Below, in pieces: positions 36,501 to 42,479 of a stretch of DNA of 64,000 nt. The stretch is from Bicyclus anynana (lineage: Eukaryota; Arthropoda; Insecta; Lepidoptera; Nymphalidae). The DNA is taken from NCBI RefSeq assembly GCF_947172395.1, contig NC_069084.1, positions 7,813,107-7,877,106 of the forward strand, read 5' to 3'. The notes below the pieces were generated by a model that saw nothing but the letters and a program-made list of their open reading frames with translations, made no database searches and was not told the origin of the DNA. The first letter of the stretch is position 1. Each line of letters starts with the position of its first letter. Position numbers and translations under genes: made by a program.

Positions 36501-37678
36501 AGGTAAGTAGGTAGGATGTGCCAAGAATACGTAGGTAACAGATACAACACATACCTACCACTAACAAACTGATCTGTTTTTTTTTAGTGAAACACCAGGT
36601 CCTACGGATTACGACTTCTTTCCAACAATTCATTGCTTTCAATTATTTTTCAGAACTGTACGAAATTAGTCCATACGCGCAATTCGCAGTGGGCTTCCGC
36701 ACATTCGGTCACGTGGAGAATCAGGATATGCCGAACCGACATAATATGAAACAAAGATATGATACAGGTAAATGAATAGCATGAACCGAGTGAAGAATTC
36801 TCTTATTTTAACATCAACATCAGTTTGGCTTCAATCATCTGATACTATAAGCGGTACTGCAACAGCAGACTGCCGAGCCATGACATTTCACTGTATCTTT
36901 AGATGCAGTGTTTTGTGGTAACACACAAAAATGAATTCCTCGACCATAGTTTACCCATTTACTATAATACCACCATAAAATTTTTAATTGGCTCAAAAAC
37001 GAAGCACTGCGATTTTTCAATTTAGATACCTTCTTAGTTCCAACAATTTGTTTCAGAAACAAGTTTCCAAGTATGTTCAGAATCTGAAGACAGCGACAGT
37101 ATATCCAAGTCAACATTAAAAAGTGTTCCAAGAAGTAAGTTTCATAATATATTTTTAATATAATAATTATATTCCCTGTTTATATGAATCCAATAATTAT
37201 ATTTACGAGATTCTGTCAAGCCTTTAATTTTTCAATAAAGGGTGTCTGCCGATGCCTTATCTTCTATGACTCTAAATTTGCCTTCGCCTTCAAATTCTTT
37301 ACCAGAAAGTTTTAGGAGTGAGTACGGTCAACGAAAAACAGTCTAACGGTTGGGAATCGCACCCCAAAATTTTCGGATTAGAGGCTCGTAACCGTGAACC
37401 TATCGAGACTTTACTAATAAGTATTCATCCTCAATATCGATAGTGTAATTGTGTTACGTTGTTTTCATAACTCGACAGAGTGAACTACAAATTCATGTCT
37501 ATAGCTCTTTATACCTACCTAGTCTCGTAGTAGGTATCATATTAGATAGACGAATTTGAAACTCATTCTGTCGTTTATACGAGTAGAATAGCGCTTCTGA
37601 TTCTATGTGCAAGTGAGTCGGTATTGATAATTTTTTTTTGCATTTTCAGAAGCATGCCGGACCCCACATCATAGGTAA
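16247..37678 (+). CDS. Dscam-family cell-adhesion receptor, 3' part
   Basis: A single-pass immunoglobulin-superfamily receptor that in insects mediates homophilic adhesion and neurite self-recognition at the cell surface. Twenty-nine exons join without a frame break into 1,390 residues: Ig5, Ig6, Ig7, Ig8, Ig9, FN1-FN4, Ig10, FN5, FN6, a membrane helix and a cytoplasmic tail of about 140 residues. This order is diagnostic of Dscam; the tail carries ELYEISPYAQF, close to the conserved Dscam tail motif. Ig1-Ig4 and the signal peptide lie outside the window or across the gap. There is no array of alternative Ig exons, so a Dscam2/3/4-type paralogue is more likely than Dscam1. Oddities are the displaced FN2-FN3 copy upstream, a LINE beside the FN5 donor, a relic FN1 exon, a basic Ig4-Ig5 linker and a stop codon lying inside a donor-like sequence. 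Which paralogue it is cannot be settled by eye. Confidence 0.93.
16681..16772 (+). CDS. Dscam exon: Ig5 B-C strands
   Basis: Starts ISMQCSATGD with the first Ig cysteine and continues FVWERDGV with the core Trp. Acceptor TGTATGTCTTTCAG, donor GTAGTA; outgoing phase 2. Confidence 0.92.
16825..17202 (+). repeat. Two joined Helitron-like repeats in a Dscam intron
   Basis: Units with GAAGCGATTTGGCTGAAATT (near 16882) and CTTTTTATCCCGGAAAAA, the second ending CACGCGGACGAAGTTGCGGG and CGTCCGCTAGT at 17200. Both non-coding. Confidence 0.6.
17564..17715 (+). CDS. Dscam exon: Ig5 end
   Basis: Codes VVAQLNITRV, EDGGLYSCTAREG (second Ig cysteine with the DxGxYxC motif) and NRLDVYG, the Dscam Ig5-Ig6 junction. 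Donor GTAAGA; outgoing phase 1. Confidence 0.93.
17721..17921 (-). mobile_element. Inverted Helitron-like element at an exon border
   Basis: Begins CTAGCTGACTCCGTGCGG and ends AATATTAGTATAGA, the reverse of 5853-6057. It begins only about six bases after the Ig5 exon ends, leaving the donor sequence intact. Confidence 0.65.
18567..18657 (+). CDS. Dscam exon: Ig6 first half
   Basis: GPPYIRSLPP then INLRCPFYGYPI, matching the conserved Dscam Ig6 (PYIR and C-P-x-x-GYPI). Acceptor TCTATTTTCAG, donor GTATTG. Confidence 0.93.
18735..18796. other. Perfect 21-bp inverted repeat
   Basis: CACGAAGAAAAGTTAAGTAA plus C (18735-18755) is the exact reverse complement of 18776-18796; loop of 20 bases. It lies in the intron within Ig6, about 80 bases after the donor. 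Confidence 0.85.
19217..19598 (+). CDS. Dscam exon: Ig6 second half plus Ig7 first half
   Basis: The longest exon (382 bases). SKIDWEHKGK holds the Ig6 core Trp; a basic insert follows (SRYKRNQSHTKKKIRRS), then DNGAVYTCIV with the second Ig6 cysteine. Ig7 starts near EAPILEDLL and gives IYCNVRSGDLPIHFEWLKDG. Outgoing phase 0, donor GTAAGT. Ig7 is the alternatively spliced domain in some insect Dscams; no second Ig7 exon is seen here. Confidence 0.93.
19740..19875 (+). CDS. Dscam exon: Ig7 end
   Basis: VVERSSELFSALVIKKV then CGTYTCVASNHVAKVN with the second Ig7 cysteine. Acceptor TTAAATTTTAG, donor GTATTG, outgoing phase 1. Confidence 0.93.
19953..20072 (+). CDS. Dscam exon: Ig8 first half
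   Basis: VAPKWLEEP (the PxW start of Dscam Ig8), VSCSASGYPQPQVHWMKKD with first cysteine and Trp. The donor reads GTTTGT, weaker than its neighbours. Confidence 0.9.
20146..20480 (+). mobile_element. SINE (second family) in a Dscam intron
   Basis: TGATAGTCCAGTGGATATGA and GTAGGTTCAAATCC resemble tRNA A and B boxes. The body has GCATGCACCTCCAACTTTT, ATCGTGAGGAAACCTGCAT and GAAGTCTGCCAATCCGCATT. The same family is at 39155-39475. Confidence 0.8.
20667..20843 (+). CDS. Dscam exon: Ig8 second half
   Basis: LPNGTLIIEEVSLTDEG then LYSCNVENGVG and WMSVN. Acceptor TTTAATTTTTCAG; donor GTTAGT. Outgoing phase 1 gives Lys at the junction with the next exon. Confidence 0.92.
21207..21351 (+). CDS. Dscam exon: Ig9 first half
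   Basis: PVHFEVSSTNVTSRLG is the Dscam Ig9 start (PVHFE); LECRALGDDPIRIAWTHDG gives first cysteine and Trp. Outgoing phase 2, donor GTACCT. Confidence 0.93.
21626..21774 (+). CDS. Dscam exon: Ig9 end
   Basis: SKTALGLTSTINVQ, then DAGFYQCRASNPYGTAAF with the second Ig9 cysteine. Acceptor TTCATTTTCAG, donor GTGAGT. Confidence 0.93.
21815..22196 (+). mobile_element. Decayed RTE-like LINE 3' end
   Basis: Shifted frames still spell pieces such as RARERAMLGVSLRDRIRNEE and, further on, a GGPNTS / MQETYVQQWTS type ending. It finishes with TGTCCAGCAGTGGACGTCCA, TCGGCTGATAATGATGATG. Similar pieces on the opposite strand are at 35468-35720 and 50938-51240. Confidence 0.7.
22342..22574. mobile_element. 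MITE, GGCTGCC family, second copy
   Basis: GGCTGCCTCTCCACCAGAGC at the left, GTGGACTGGCAGCC at the right, with the central AAACTAGCTCGCAAGTCCCT block shared with 6829-7121. Confidence 0.65.
22660..22802 (+). pseudogene. Relic duplicate of the first FN1 exon
   Basis: Reads ESLTPPSELLVKAVLSCTAL, clearly similar to EPPTPPSELRVESVRSRTAV of the true FN1 exon 210 bases downstream. The acceptor position reads GCTG where the true exon has CCAG, so the AG is lost. The frame stays open through EILWHLRRNKF to a TAA at 22800-22802 and no donor is obvious. Probably a decayed tandem exon duplicate, possibly a former alternative exon. Confidence 0.6.
22871..23039 (+). CDS. Dscam exon: FN1 first half
   Basis: EPPTPPSELRVESVRSRTAV then VSWREARAHAKHYALQYAP: the proline-rich start, core Trp and C strand of a fibronectin III domain. 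Acceptor GAACGTTCCAG, donor GTAAAA, outgoing phase 2. Confidence 0.92.
23365..23419 (+). repeat. Helitron-like tail fragment
   Basis: TTTCACGCGGACACGATAAG, CACAAGCGTTCGCTAGC: a degraded 3' end of the CTAGT family. Confidence 0.45.
23470..23609 (+). CDS. Dscam exon: FN1 end
   Basis: IELQNLRPATAYVVRVATGN, the LxPxTxYxVRVxAxN signature of an FN3 F strand, then EVGVSRYTAP. Its outgoing phase 1 joins directly to 24272. Confidence 0.93.
23648..23785. repeat. Short tandem duplication, about 70 bp
   Basis: AACAGGCTTCTTTTGCCTCA ... GTTATCTTATAGAGCTTATC ... is followed by AACAGGCTTCTTTTTGCCTC ... GTTATCTTATAGAGCTCATT. Intronic. Confidence 0.8.
24272..24421 (+). CDS. Dscam exon: FN2 first part
   Basis: APTSPPINIQVEQTENPG, ELFLSWSPPPKDSHNGVITG, YHIKAVPQN. 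Core FN3 Trp and the NGxIxGYxI loop. Acceptor AATTAATTTCAG, donor GTAATC. Confidence 0.93.
24503..24587 (+). CDS. Dscam exon: FN2 middle
   Basis: DDGETRNVKVSQLSGKQ then ETTISGLLKNTR, the LxxLxxxT strand E region. 85 bases, outgoing phase 2, donor GTAGTA. Confidence 0.92.
25602..25684 (+). CDS. Dscam exon: FN2 end
   Basis: YAVTISAYNSAGSGPFSLPV with the Y-x-V-x-I-x-A-x-N motif of the FN3 F strand. 83 bases, donor GTAAAT. Confidence 0.93.
25851..25985 (+). CDS. Dscam exon: FN3 first half
   Basis: APEHAPSSVECTAVSSTSLR, then VGWQPIAIHGQGSSLIGYSI. Acceptor TTTTTTTCATTTTCAG, donor GTAGGT. Confidence 0.93.
26112..26264 (+). CDS. Dscam exon: FN3 second half
   Basis: EIYLQSLTKYTNYSVKVAGF then SNYGPGPPSYPIVCSTLQD. 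The copy at 3427-3579 has Ala where this has Thr. Donor GTAGGC. Confidence 0.93.
26468..26663. mobile_element. GC-rich foldback element
   Basis: GTTTACACGAGCAGTA at the left and TGCTGTTCGTGTAAAC at the right are near-perfect inverted ends. The interior is built almost wholly from GACTGCAGTCG, CGGCAGTCAACGG and their complements, so it can form a dense set of stems. Base composition is very different from the AT-rich surroundings. Confidence 0.7.
26668..26748 (-). repeat. tRNA-like SINE head
   Basis: On the minus strand: CTCTCTGGCGCAGTTGGTAG (A-box-like) and GGTTTCGATTCCCAGTTCGG (B-box-like). A tRNA-derived remnant; the length between boxes and the missing acceptor stem argue against a working tRNA. 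Confidence 0.6.
26822..26951 (+). CDS. Dscam exon: FN4 first half
   Basis: VPDAPADIKVLILSPTSLLV, SWKKPEHPNGELLYYTVYVK. Acceptor TCATTTTCCAG, donor GTAAGT; outgoing phase 2. Confidence 0.93.
27495..27500 (+). promoter_or_regulatory. TATA box of the U6 gene
   Basis: TATAAA at about -28 from the predicted U6 start, the position required for RNA polymerase III type 3 promoters of insect U6 genes. I could not securely pick out the proximal sequence element upstream. Confidence 0.65.
27523..27621 (+). ncRNA. U6: U6 spliceosomal snRNA
   Basis: The RNA of the spliceosome's catalytic core, made by Pol III. The sequence contains the invariant ACAGAGA box (GATACAGAGAAGATTAGCAT), AGC, CCCCTGCGCAAGGATGACAC and CGCAAAATCGTGAAGCG; it ends in TTTTTT, the Pol III terminator. 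The 5' stem reads GTAACTCGCTTCGGCAGTAC. Only a C for T near the end (AAGCGTCCCAC) departs from the usual insect sequence in the core. With a TATA box at the right distance it may be a working gene and not a retro-pseudogene. It lies in the Dscam FN4 intron, in the same direction. Confidence 0.92.
28150..28301. mobile_element. TTAA MITE with GAGGTC palindromes, truncated
   Basis: Right end CCGCAGCGAACGTG followed by TTAA; interior GTACGAGGTTTTTGGACCTC and AAGGTCAATTGACCTCGTAC palindromes. The left terminus is degraded. Related to 38592-38764. Confidence 0.65.
28348..28508 (+). CDS. Dscam exon: FN4 second half
   Basis: SPQTLRVDVARTTAEVKEL then TGRPYEAWVTASTRVGEGTA, the FN3 F-G region. GC-rich compared with the neighbouring exons. 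Donor GTATGT, outgoing phase 1. Confidence 0.93.
28705..28845 (+). repeat. Interspersed repeat shared with 53955-54115
   Basis: TGTTAGTGTTAAATCTTGAA, GTATATGCGGATGTCAAGGA and TTGTAAAGACTCACTCTGTG have close counterparts in an intron of the MIM-like gene. Family unknown. Confidence 0.5.
29393..29572 (+). CDS. Dscam exon: Ig10 first half
   Basis: SLLLVCQCVGIPPPRTVWYH gives the first Ig cysteine and core Trp, then HDDSLLIN. The Ig between FN4 and FN5 is the hallmark of Dscam. Donor GTAAGT, outgoing phase 1. Confidence 0.93.
29999..30172 (+). CDS. Dscam exon: Ig10 end plus FN5 start
   Basis: NIDQSLSGNYTCLAKNLFG has the second Ig cysteine; LPLPEAPILRATPYKD and SILVEWEQPYYAV begin FN5. The exon ends at GTTG with donor GTAACA, outgoing phase 1, which fits 32999. 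The LINE starts within about 15-30 bases of this donor. The FN5 B-C loop is short (QPYYAV then AYSLTWK), so a few residues may have been lost at the insertion point. Confidence 0.85.
30185..32291 (+). mobile_element. 5'-truncated jockey-type LINE in a Dscam intron
   Basis: A non-LTR retrotransposon in the same direction as the host gene. It lacks the endonuclease, carries most of a reverse transcriptase and ends with an (AATA)n-type tail (CCGAATAAATAAATAAATAA). I could not find a clear target-site duplication. It fills most of the 2.8-kb intron between the two FN5 exons. Confidence 0.85.
30194..32013 (+). pseudogene. LINE reverse transcriptase, frameshifted
   Basis: Reverse-transcriptase motifs appear in order: INKGSGPDNIPPHFV, YRPICILSVFSKIFE, QHGFIKKRSTISNL, YTDFSKAFDVVDH, SGVPQGSNLGPTLFGIFIND and the catalytic YADDLKIY. 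The first frame breaks at a stop (31610-31612) just after RLEYCSVAWNPYYQ. The normal continuation (SSIERVQKKFLRHLAFKD) lies in another frame from about 31555 to 32013. It has no start codon of its own and no endonuclease, so it is dead. Confidence 0.88.
32999..33211 (+). CDS. Dscam exon: FN5 second part
   Basis: AYSLTWKEASGPWQEAW, HALTGLKCGTKYSLRITATN, KVGTSQPAYLDVSTLGG. Acceptor AAAATTCTCAG; outgoing phase 1, donor GTAAGA. Confidence 0.92.
33292..33420 (-). repeat. Inverted Helitron-like fragment
   Basis: CGTGGTACCCGTTTCCGTAG, GAATACGGGGATAAAATATA, GCCTATAGCACTCGGGGATA: the same family as 17721-17921. Confidence 0.6.
33623..33783 (+). CDS. Dscam exon: FN6 first half
   Basis: APLPPTTNEWFWSNCSHIYI then LAGWDDAGCELRTWDVEYR and WIRAHN. 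Matches the cysteine-containing last FN3 domain of Dscams. Acceptor GATATTTCGCAG; ends in phase 0 at donor GTGAGA. Confidence 0.92.
34050..34221 (+). CDS. Dscam exon: FN6 second half
   Basis: ISALSPATWYQLRVTATNEA, then TAYNYATKTLDG. The end is ambiguous: donors GTGGTC (after 34221) and GTCAGT (after 34224) both preserve the frame, differing by one glycine. Confidence 0.92.
34254..34424. mobile_element. TTAA-flanked MITE
   Basis: TTAA-CACGTTCACAG at the left and TTGTGAACGTG-TTAA at the right, about 163 bases between. The TTAA target and inverted CACGTTC ends suggest a piggyBac-mobilised MITE. Confidence 0.7.
34723..34840 (+). CDS. Dscam exon: transmembrane segment
   Basis: GEVGPPSEFFDLN is followed by an uncharged stretch of about 23 residues (MMVILFSSILLIICLICCLY, MIM) and a basic stop-transfer IRHR. 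Acceptor TGTGTTTTCAG, donor GTGAGT. Confidence 0.94.
35468..35720 (-). mobile_element. RTE-like LINE 3' end fragments, inverted
   Basis: ATCATCATCATATCAGCCGA, TGGACATCCACTGCAGGCCA and GTGGGGTCGCCATTCCAGCA are the reverse complement of the 21815-22196 ending; a second partial copy follows to about 35810. Confidence 0.65.
35851..36035 (+). CDS. Dscam exon: cytoplasmic tail 1
   Basis: CFRNNTFTEYRDSITVDN, ANVKENAINAQNRIYSAP, HVRNNSKH. No enzymatic domain. Acceptor TTCTTCTTCCAACAG, donor GTGAGA. Confidence 0.9.
36654..36767 (+). CDS. Dscam exon: cytoplasmic tail 2
   Basis: ELYEISPYAQFAV and FRTFGHVENQDMP, the most conserved part of insect Dscam tails; the YEISPYA tyrosines are likely signalling sites. 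Donor GTAAAT, outgoing phase 1. Confidence 0.93.
37057..37134 (+). CDS. Dscam exon: cytoplasmic tail 3
   Basis: ETSFQVCSESEDSDSISKST, LKSVPR: a short acidic/serine-rich segment. Acceptor CAACAATTTGTTTCAG, donor GTAAGT. Confidence 0.88.
37650..37678 (+). CDS. Dscam exon: C-terminus
   Basis: KACRTPHHR then TAA. The stop lies within CATCATAGGTAACTAG, where AG|GTAACT could also act as a donor, so a longer tail isoform is possible. Acceptor TTTTTTTTTGCATTTTCAG. Confidence 0.75.
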
Positions 37679-38390
37679 CTAGTTAACTAAATCGCCTTTA
37701 AATACTTGGAATGAAATTCCAAGACAGTTGTACATTTGCGATGTAAAAATCATGTCTCAGAAATTATTACTCGTGGGTAAGAAGGTTATGTTTCTATTAT
37801 TTTGTTTAAGTATTTCTAACTATAACGAAAGTAACATTATTATTTAATTATACTCATGTCAAAACTAAGAACCAGTTGAGACTGAAACCTAGAACATTTT
37901 TTAACAACCTACATATAATTAAGTTAATTTTATTGAGAAACCAACAAAATTTGATTTGTTTATTTCATTTTACTTTGAGGTTATATACGAGTATTCTCCC
38001 GATGATGACAAATGCAAAAAATATAAAATTGTTGATTTTTAAATCTTTAAACCTGTTAATTTGTTTAATGTAAGTTTAAGTAGGGCCTTAAGGAACAATC
38101 TTTGTAAATTGAAGTTTGTTTGCATACTTGTTAAATCAAAGGTTTGGTAAACAAATGCCGGTAAAGTCAAAGTATTATCCAATTTAAATTCAAATCATAT
38201 TAAGTAAGGTGAAATATTCTGAAAGGTTCATTAAATATAAAAGACAAGTTGTAAAATATGCCCATTACACATAGGTAACTAATAATAATAAAATAACATT
38301 TTAAGTAATTTTATATTTGTACATTGTTGTTGCATAGTACTTTAGTTCTCTGTATAAAACGACTAATAAAATACGTGTAGGTTGGAAATC
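37679..38390 (+). other. Probable 3' UTR of the Dscam-like gene
   Basis: AT-rich, no coding character and no transposon recognised until the first AATAAA signal at 38365. Confidence 0.5.
38365..38370 (+). terminator. Candidate polyadenylation signal
   Basis: AATAAA about 690 bases after the Dscam stop codon. Other AATAAA-like strings nearby (38288) make the exact site uncertain. Confidence 0.4.
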
Positions 38391-38591
38391 GCCTGCATTT
38401 TTGTTTACATTTAATCTATATTTATTTATTCTAGTCAAGATCTTCTAGTCAAAGACCAATTTTAGATTGAAACTTATGTGCCAATTCTTTGTAGCTTTGT
38501 GCGATTTAACATTTACAATGAAATTATATGACCTATTACAATTGACCCACTTGTTATTCTATGTCAAAAAGGTGGTTTACCATTGTTATAG

Positions 38592-38764
38592 TTAACACGT
38601 TCGCTGCGGTACGAGGTCAATTTGACCTCGTAAGTCTAGCGTCTTCAAGAGTTACGAGGTCTATGGACCTCGTATCACACATAACGTTTTAGTACGAGGT
38701 CAAAAAACCTCGTAACGCACCAGAGGAAAGTACAGAAAAATCAGTGCCGCAGCGAACGTGTTAA
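38592..38764. mobile_element. TTAA-flanked MITE with three internal palindromes
   Basis: TTAA-CACGTTCGCTGCGG at the left, CCGCAGCGAACGTG-TTAA at the right, perfect 14-base ends. The interior has three consecutive TACGAGGTC/GACCTCGTA palindromes, so a transcript would form a chain of hairpins. Non-autonomous, piggyBac-like target site. Confidence 0.85.
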
Positions 38765-39154
38765 CGTAAATGCTCCTGGCAATCCCCGCCATTACTCTTA
38801 TACGGTCAACGATTGTGTTTTGTGTGCTGTAAGCAACCTACGAATAACGTCAGCCACATACGATCAAGTTTACCGTCAAGTCTGCAGCGCGCTTTGCTAT
38901 GTAAAAATGAAAATAATTTTCGAAATAAGGCTATCTCTGATCATAAAATTGGTCTTGCCTCGTAAAGTACAATACTATTTTACATTATTCGATAAGTGCG
39001 GATTGTGCTAAAATATCTGCGAGAAGACTGATTATTATTCATCTTAATTAATGGTTATTTTGATCTATATTAATAATTTTATTTAGAAATAATAAATGTT
39101 AGATAAATATTATTGTTGTTTTAATTCACCTTTACTAATATTTGTTGTTGTAGA

Positions 39155-39475
39155 GCCGTGATAGCCTAGTACATATGATACGAGCCTCTGCCTCCGATTC
39201 CGGAGGGTGTGGGTTCGATTCCGGTCCGAGGCATGCACCTCCAACTTTTTAGTTGTGTCCATTTTAAGAAACTAAATATCACGAGTCTCAAACGGTGAAG
39301 GAAAACATCGTGAGGAAACCTGCATATTAGAGCTTTTTCTTAATTCTCTGCGTGTGTGAAGTCTGCCAATCCGCATTGGGCCTCCGTAGTGGAATATTGG
39401 CCTAACCCCTCTCGTACTGAGAGGAGACTCGAGCTCAGCAGTGAGCCAAATATGGGTTGATAATGAATGATGAAT
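39155..39475 (+). mobile_element. SINE (second family), nearly full length
   Basis: GAGCCGTGATAGCCTAGTAC and GGTTCGATTCCGGTCC are tRNA-like A and B boxes; the body has GCATGCACCTCCAACTTTTT, ATCGTGAGGAAACCTGCATA, CAATCCGCATTGGGCC and ends GTTGATAATGAATGATGAATG. Best copy of the family at 20146-20480. Confidence 0.85.
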
Positions 39476-39539
39476 GAATGAATATTTGTTGTTATGGTTT
39501 AATTTTATGATATAAATAAAATTCAAATCAATTATGGAC

Positions 39540-40820
39540 AATATTCGTTTATTTTCACCAATTGATCAATTACATACGCAAACATTTACCTAACCACATT
39601 GTAATAACATTTTGTCGAGAAACCTACCGTTACCATATTATGTCGTTAACTGATATACGAATACACCAATATACTGCTGGTTATTTATTTTAAATCCCAA
39701 GCGAGGAAATACATATAATTCAACCACCGATATTAATTTCTTTATCTATAATGTTGTATGTGGGATATGTCAAAAAGCTACCGTATCATAACCACACTTA
39801 AAATCTACCATTTATCATCTGTGCTACTAATGTCTAGACAATCTAGAAACTAAGAAATAAAATCTTTTTTTTTATATATAAAAATAAAGCATGCGTTACA
39901 AAATATGAGGAACAAATGTCTACAAGATACAATTACATAAATATTGTGATCTATTTGCGTAAAAAAATAATAAATAAGATTTAGCCTCCTCTCACATTTA
40001 TCTAACTACTTGTTAAAATTGGGTGTTATCTATGATATTCTATGATATTTAATAATATACTTTCAACTTTCTGGCAACATATGTACGAGTACTTAGAAAT
40101 AGAAAAAAAAATGTTTAAATGAAAATAAAAAGTCACTATTCAAAATGGCGAAGTAATCTATTACATTTTATGACAAATTCTAAAAGTAATATAAATTTCT
40201 AAAATAACAAATTATTATTAGGCTAAACAGAAATAATGTTTGGAATCGCAATTGAGTAGAAATAACTTAAATAAGCAAACTGAAAAAAAAAAAATACTTC
40301 TTTTAACATTGATTAACATTTATACATTCATATAATATTTCACGACTTACAAAATATTATACATCTTAACATACATTTCAAATAAAATGACAATCATCAT
40401 TGGAATTATTTACTATATTATTTTAATTATATCGACGTTTATTCTCATTTTTTAATTTTCATTCACATTTTATATCAATGTAAAAAGCCTTAAATAGTTT
40501 ACAAAAGGTAAAATGGAAAGGCTTGAAGAACACAGTTTATAGTTACGAATATTTTTCAGTCATTATATTAGGACAAGAATATAGCAAATATCAACTTAGC
40601 TATTATAATATTTTGCAAAAAACGGTCAGTATAGTTAAACATATTAAAAATCATTAACGTAAAGATAAATAAAATCTTTGAAAAATGACTCACTCCAATA
40701 TACTGAAACAGTTTAAAACATATCATATCATTATTGTTGCGTCTCCATGAATGTTTAATAACAAACAAGTCAGAGACAAGCGATCCCCCAAATCAACGTT
40801 AGTTGATAGAAGCATACTTT
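39540..40820. other. AT-rich intergenic DNA, nothing supported
   Basis: Between the two convergent genes. Very low GC, no exon, RNA gene or clear repeat recognised. Confidence 0.5.
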
Positions 40821-40826
40821 AATATA

Positions 40827-41359
40827 CAGGGTGCTCGGGAGTATTTCCCATAACTTCAAGGTGCTGACGAGTCCATTTATAGGAGCCGAACTGCGTAACC
40901 TATATTTTTTTAAATAAAAAATAAAAACTTTTTATGTTTTAATACAAAGTAATTCAAAAAATTTATCTATCCTTGCATTTTAAAATACGTAAAACTTGGC
41001 TACGTTTTTTTTTTTATTCTTTACAAGTTAGCCCTTGATTACAATCTCACCTGATGGTAAGTGATGATGCAATCTAAGATAGAAGCGGACTAACTTGGTA
41101 GGAGGAGGATGAAAATCCACACCCCTTTCGGTTTCTACACGACATCGTACCGGAACGCTAAATCGCTTGGAAAATAACGTCAAAAATAACGAAAAAAACG
41201 TCATAATCATAAGGGACACATTTTAAGATCTATTTCCAAAAGAAATATTATTTACCCCGAAAATATTAATTTTAGAACAAGTGCTCCTTGAACATTTTTA
41301 TTTGATTTTCGGTAAAGAATATAACCCCAGAGTTATGGGAAATACTCCCCAGCACCCTG
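40827..41359. mobile_element. Mariner-type MITE with nested SINE
   Basis: CAGGGTGCTCGGGAGTATTT at the left pairs with AAATACTCCCCAGCACCCTG at the right, and TA dinucleotides flank both ends. The ends match Tc1-mariner elements; the element has no transposase and has been split by the SINE at 41005. Confidence 0.8.
41005..41180 (-). mobile_element. SINE inserted in the MITE
   Basis: Inverted copy of the 15927 family: TTTTATTCTTTACAAGTTAG, CACCTGATGGTAAGTGATGA, CCCCTTTCGGTTTCTACACG, GCTAAATCGCTTGG. Head missing. Confidence 0.8.
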
Positions 41360-41454
41360 TATAATATATCGTAAATCATGTAACATCAAATCTACATTAT
41401 ATTTAATATGTAGAACGTAGAACTGATGATTTTAAGTCTATTTACATTATTATA

Positions 41455-41838
41455 CAGGAAGAAATTTTTTTTAGTGCGGATATTTTTATATTTTGTACAT
41501 AAACAAAATTTAATGATCACGTATTTTTTCTTTTTTTTTTTAACTCAAAAATAACAAAATTATCGTTAGCTAAAGTTATTTACTTTTGAACAGAATTTTA
41601 GGGTCACCCTATTGTGCGTTTATTTTATTTTCGTTTGATACCTAAAGGACGTCACCAGATCACTTTTAAGCTGAATATATCTTGTTTAGTAATAATATGT
41701 ACATTATTTTGTTATTTTAGAGACATAAATTAAAAAAAAAAATTACATAAAATGTATCGAACTGTTTGTATATTTATATTCTATTAATGATACAGAACCA
41801 CGAAAAAAAATATCCGCACTAAAGACCGAATCACCCTG
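41455..41838. mobile_element. Second mariner-type MITE
   Basis: Inverted ends CAGGAAGAAATTTTTTTTAG plus TGCGGATATTTTT and AAAAATATCCGCACTAAAGA ... CACCCTG, flanked by TA. 384 bases, non-coding, ends only partly conserved. Confidence 0.65.
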
Positions 41839-42189
41839 TATATGTGTTTCGAATATATTGTAATACTACATCATTATATCTAGTATTGTGTTGTACTGAC
41901 CGCTTTATAGCAAATATTTTAAATAATCTAAAACGGACTCATCCAAAACTCTTGATATAAGTAAGGATCGACCTGCGATACAAATATCAAGTGGTGGATA
42001 AAACATTTTGTAGAAAAGTGTAGTACCTACAGCAATACAGTACATTAGACAAGAGTGTTTCAAACTTTACACAATAAAGTAAGTAACACAATAAATATTT
42101 GGACGAGGAAGAGAGTTGAGTGTACGCATAATGTGAGAAATTACTCGAATTGTGTCTATACATTTTTATATACATACACAATTATATCT

Positions 42190-42229
42190 ACACTTTTCGT
42201 ATACACAATTGTGTCTATACGAAAAGTGT
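42190..42229. other. 40-bp near-perfect palindrome
   Basis: ACACTTTTCGTATACACAAT is followed by TGTGTCTATACGAAAAGTGT. It lies in an AT-rich stretch with several similar GTGTCTATAC repeats. Confidence 0.75.
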
Positions 42230-42256
42230 CTATACATACATATAGCAAAAAAAAAT

Positions 42257-42473
42257 TTGGATGTTTCCAGTAAAAGTGTTTTCCTCTATCCTGCATAATT
42301 TCCAGATCCAAACCAAAAATCAATACGGAATAAAGGTTAAAATGTTCCTCGTTGAAGTCCAGCAACAATTTTAAACTTAAAAGGTAATTAGCTACTTGAA
42401 ATAAAGGTAATAACTAGACTTATAGGAGATATAGAAACTTAATAGAACCTACAGTTTCTGGAAACATCCAAAG
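42257..42473. repeat. Small inverted-repeat element
   Basis: TTTGGATGTTTCCAG and CTGGAAACATCCAAA bound about 190 bases of AT-rich DNA. Possibly a MITE; no target duplication confirmed. Confidence 0.4.
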
Positions 42474-42479
42474 TTAATA

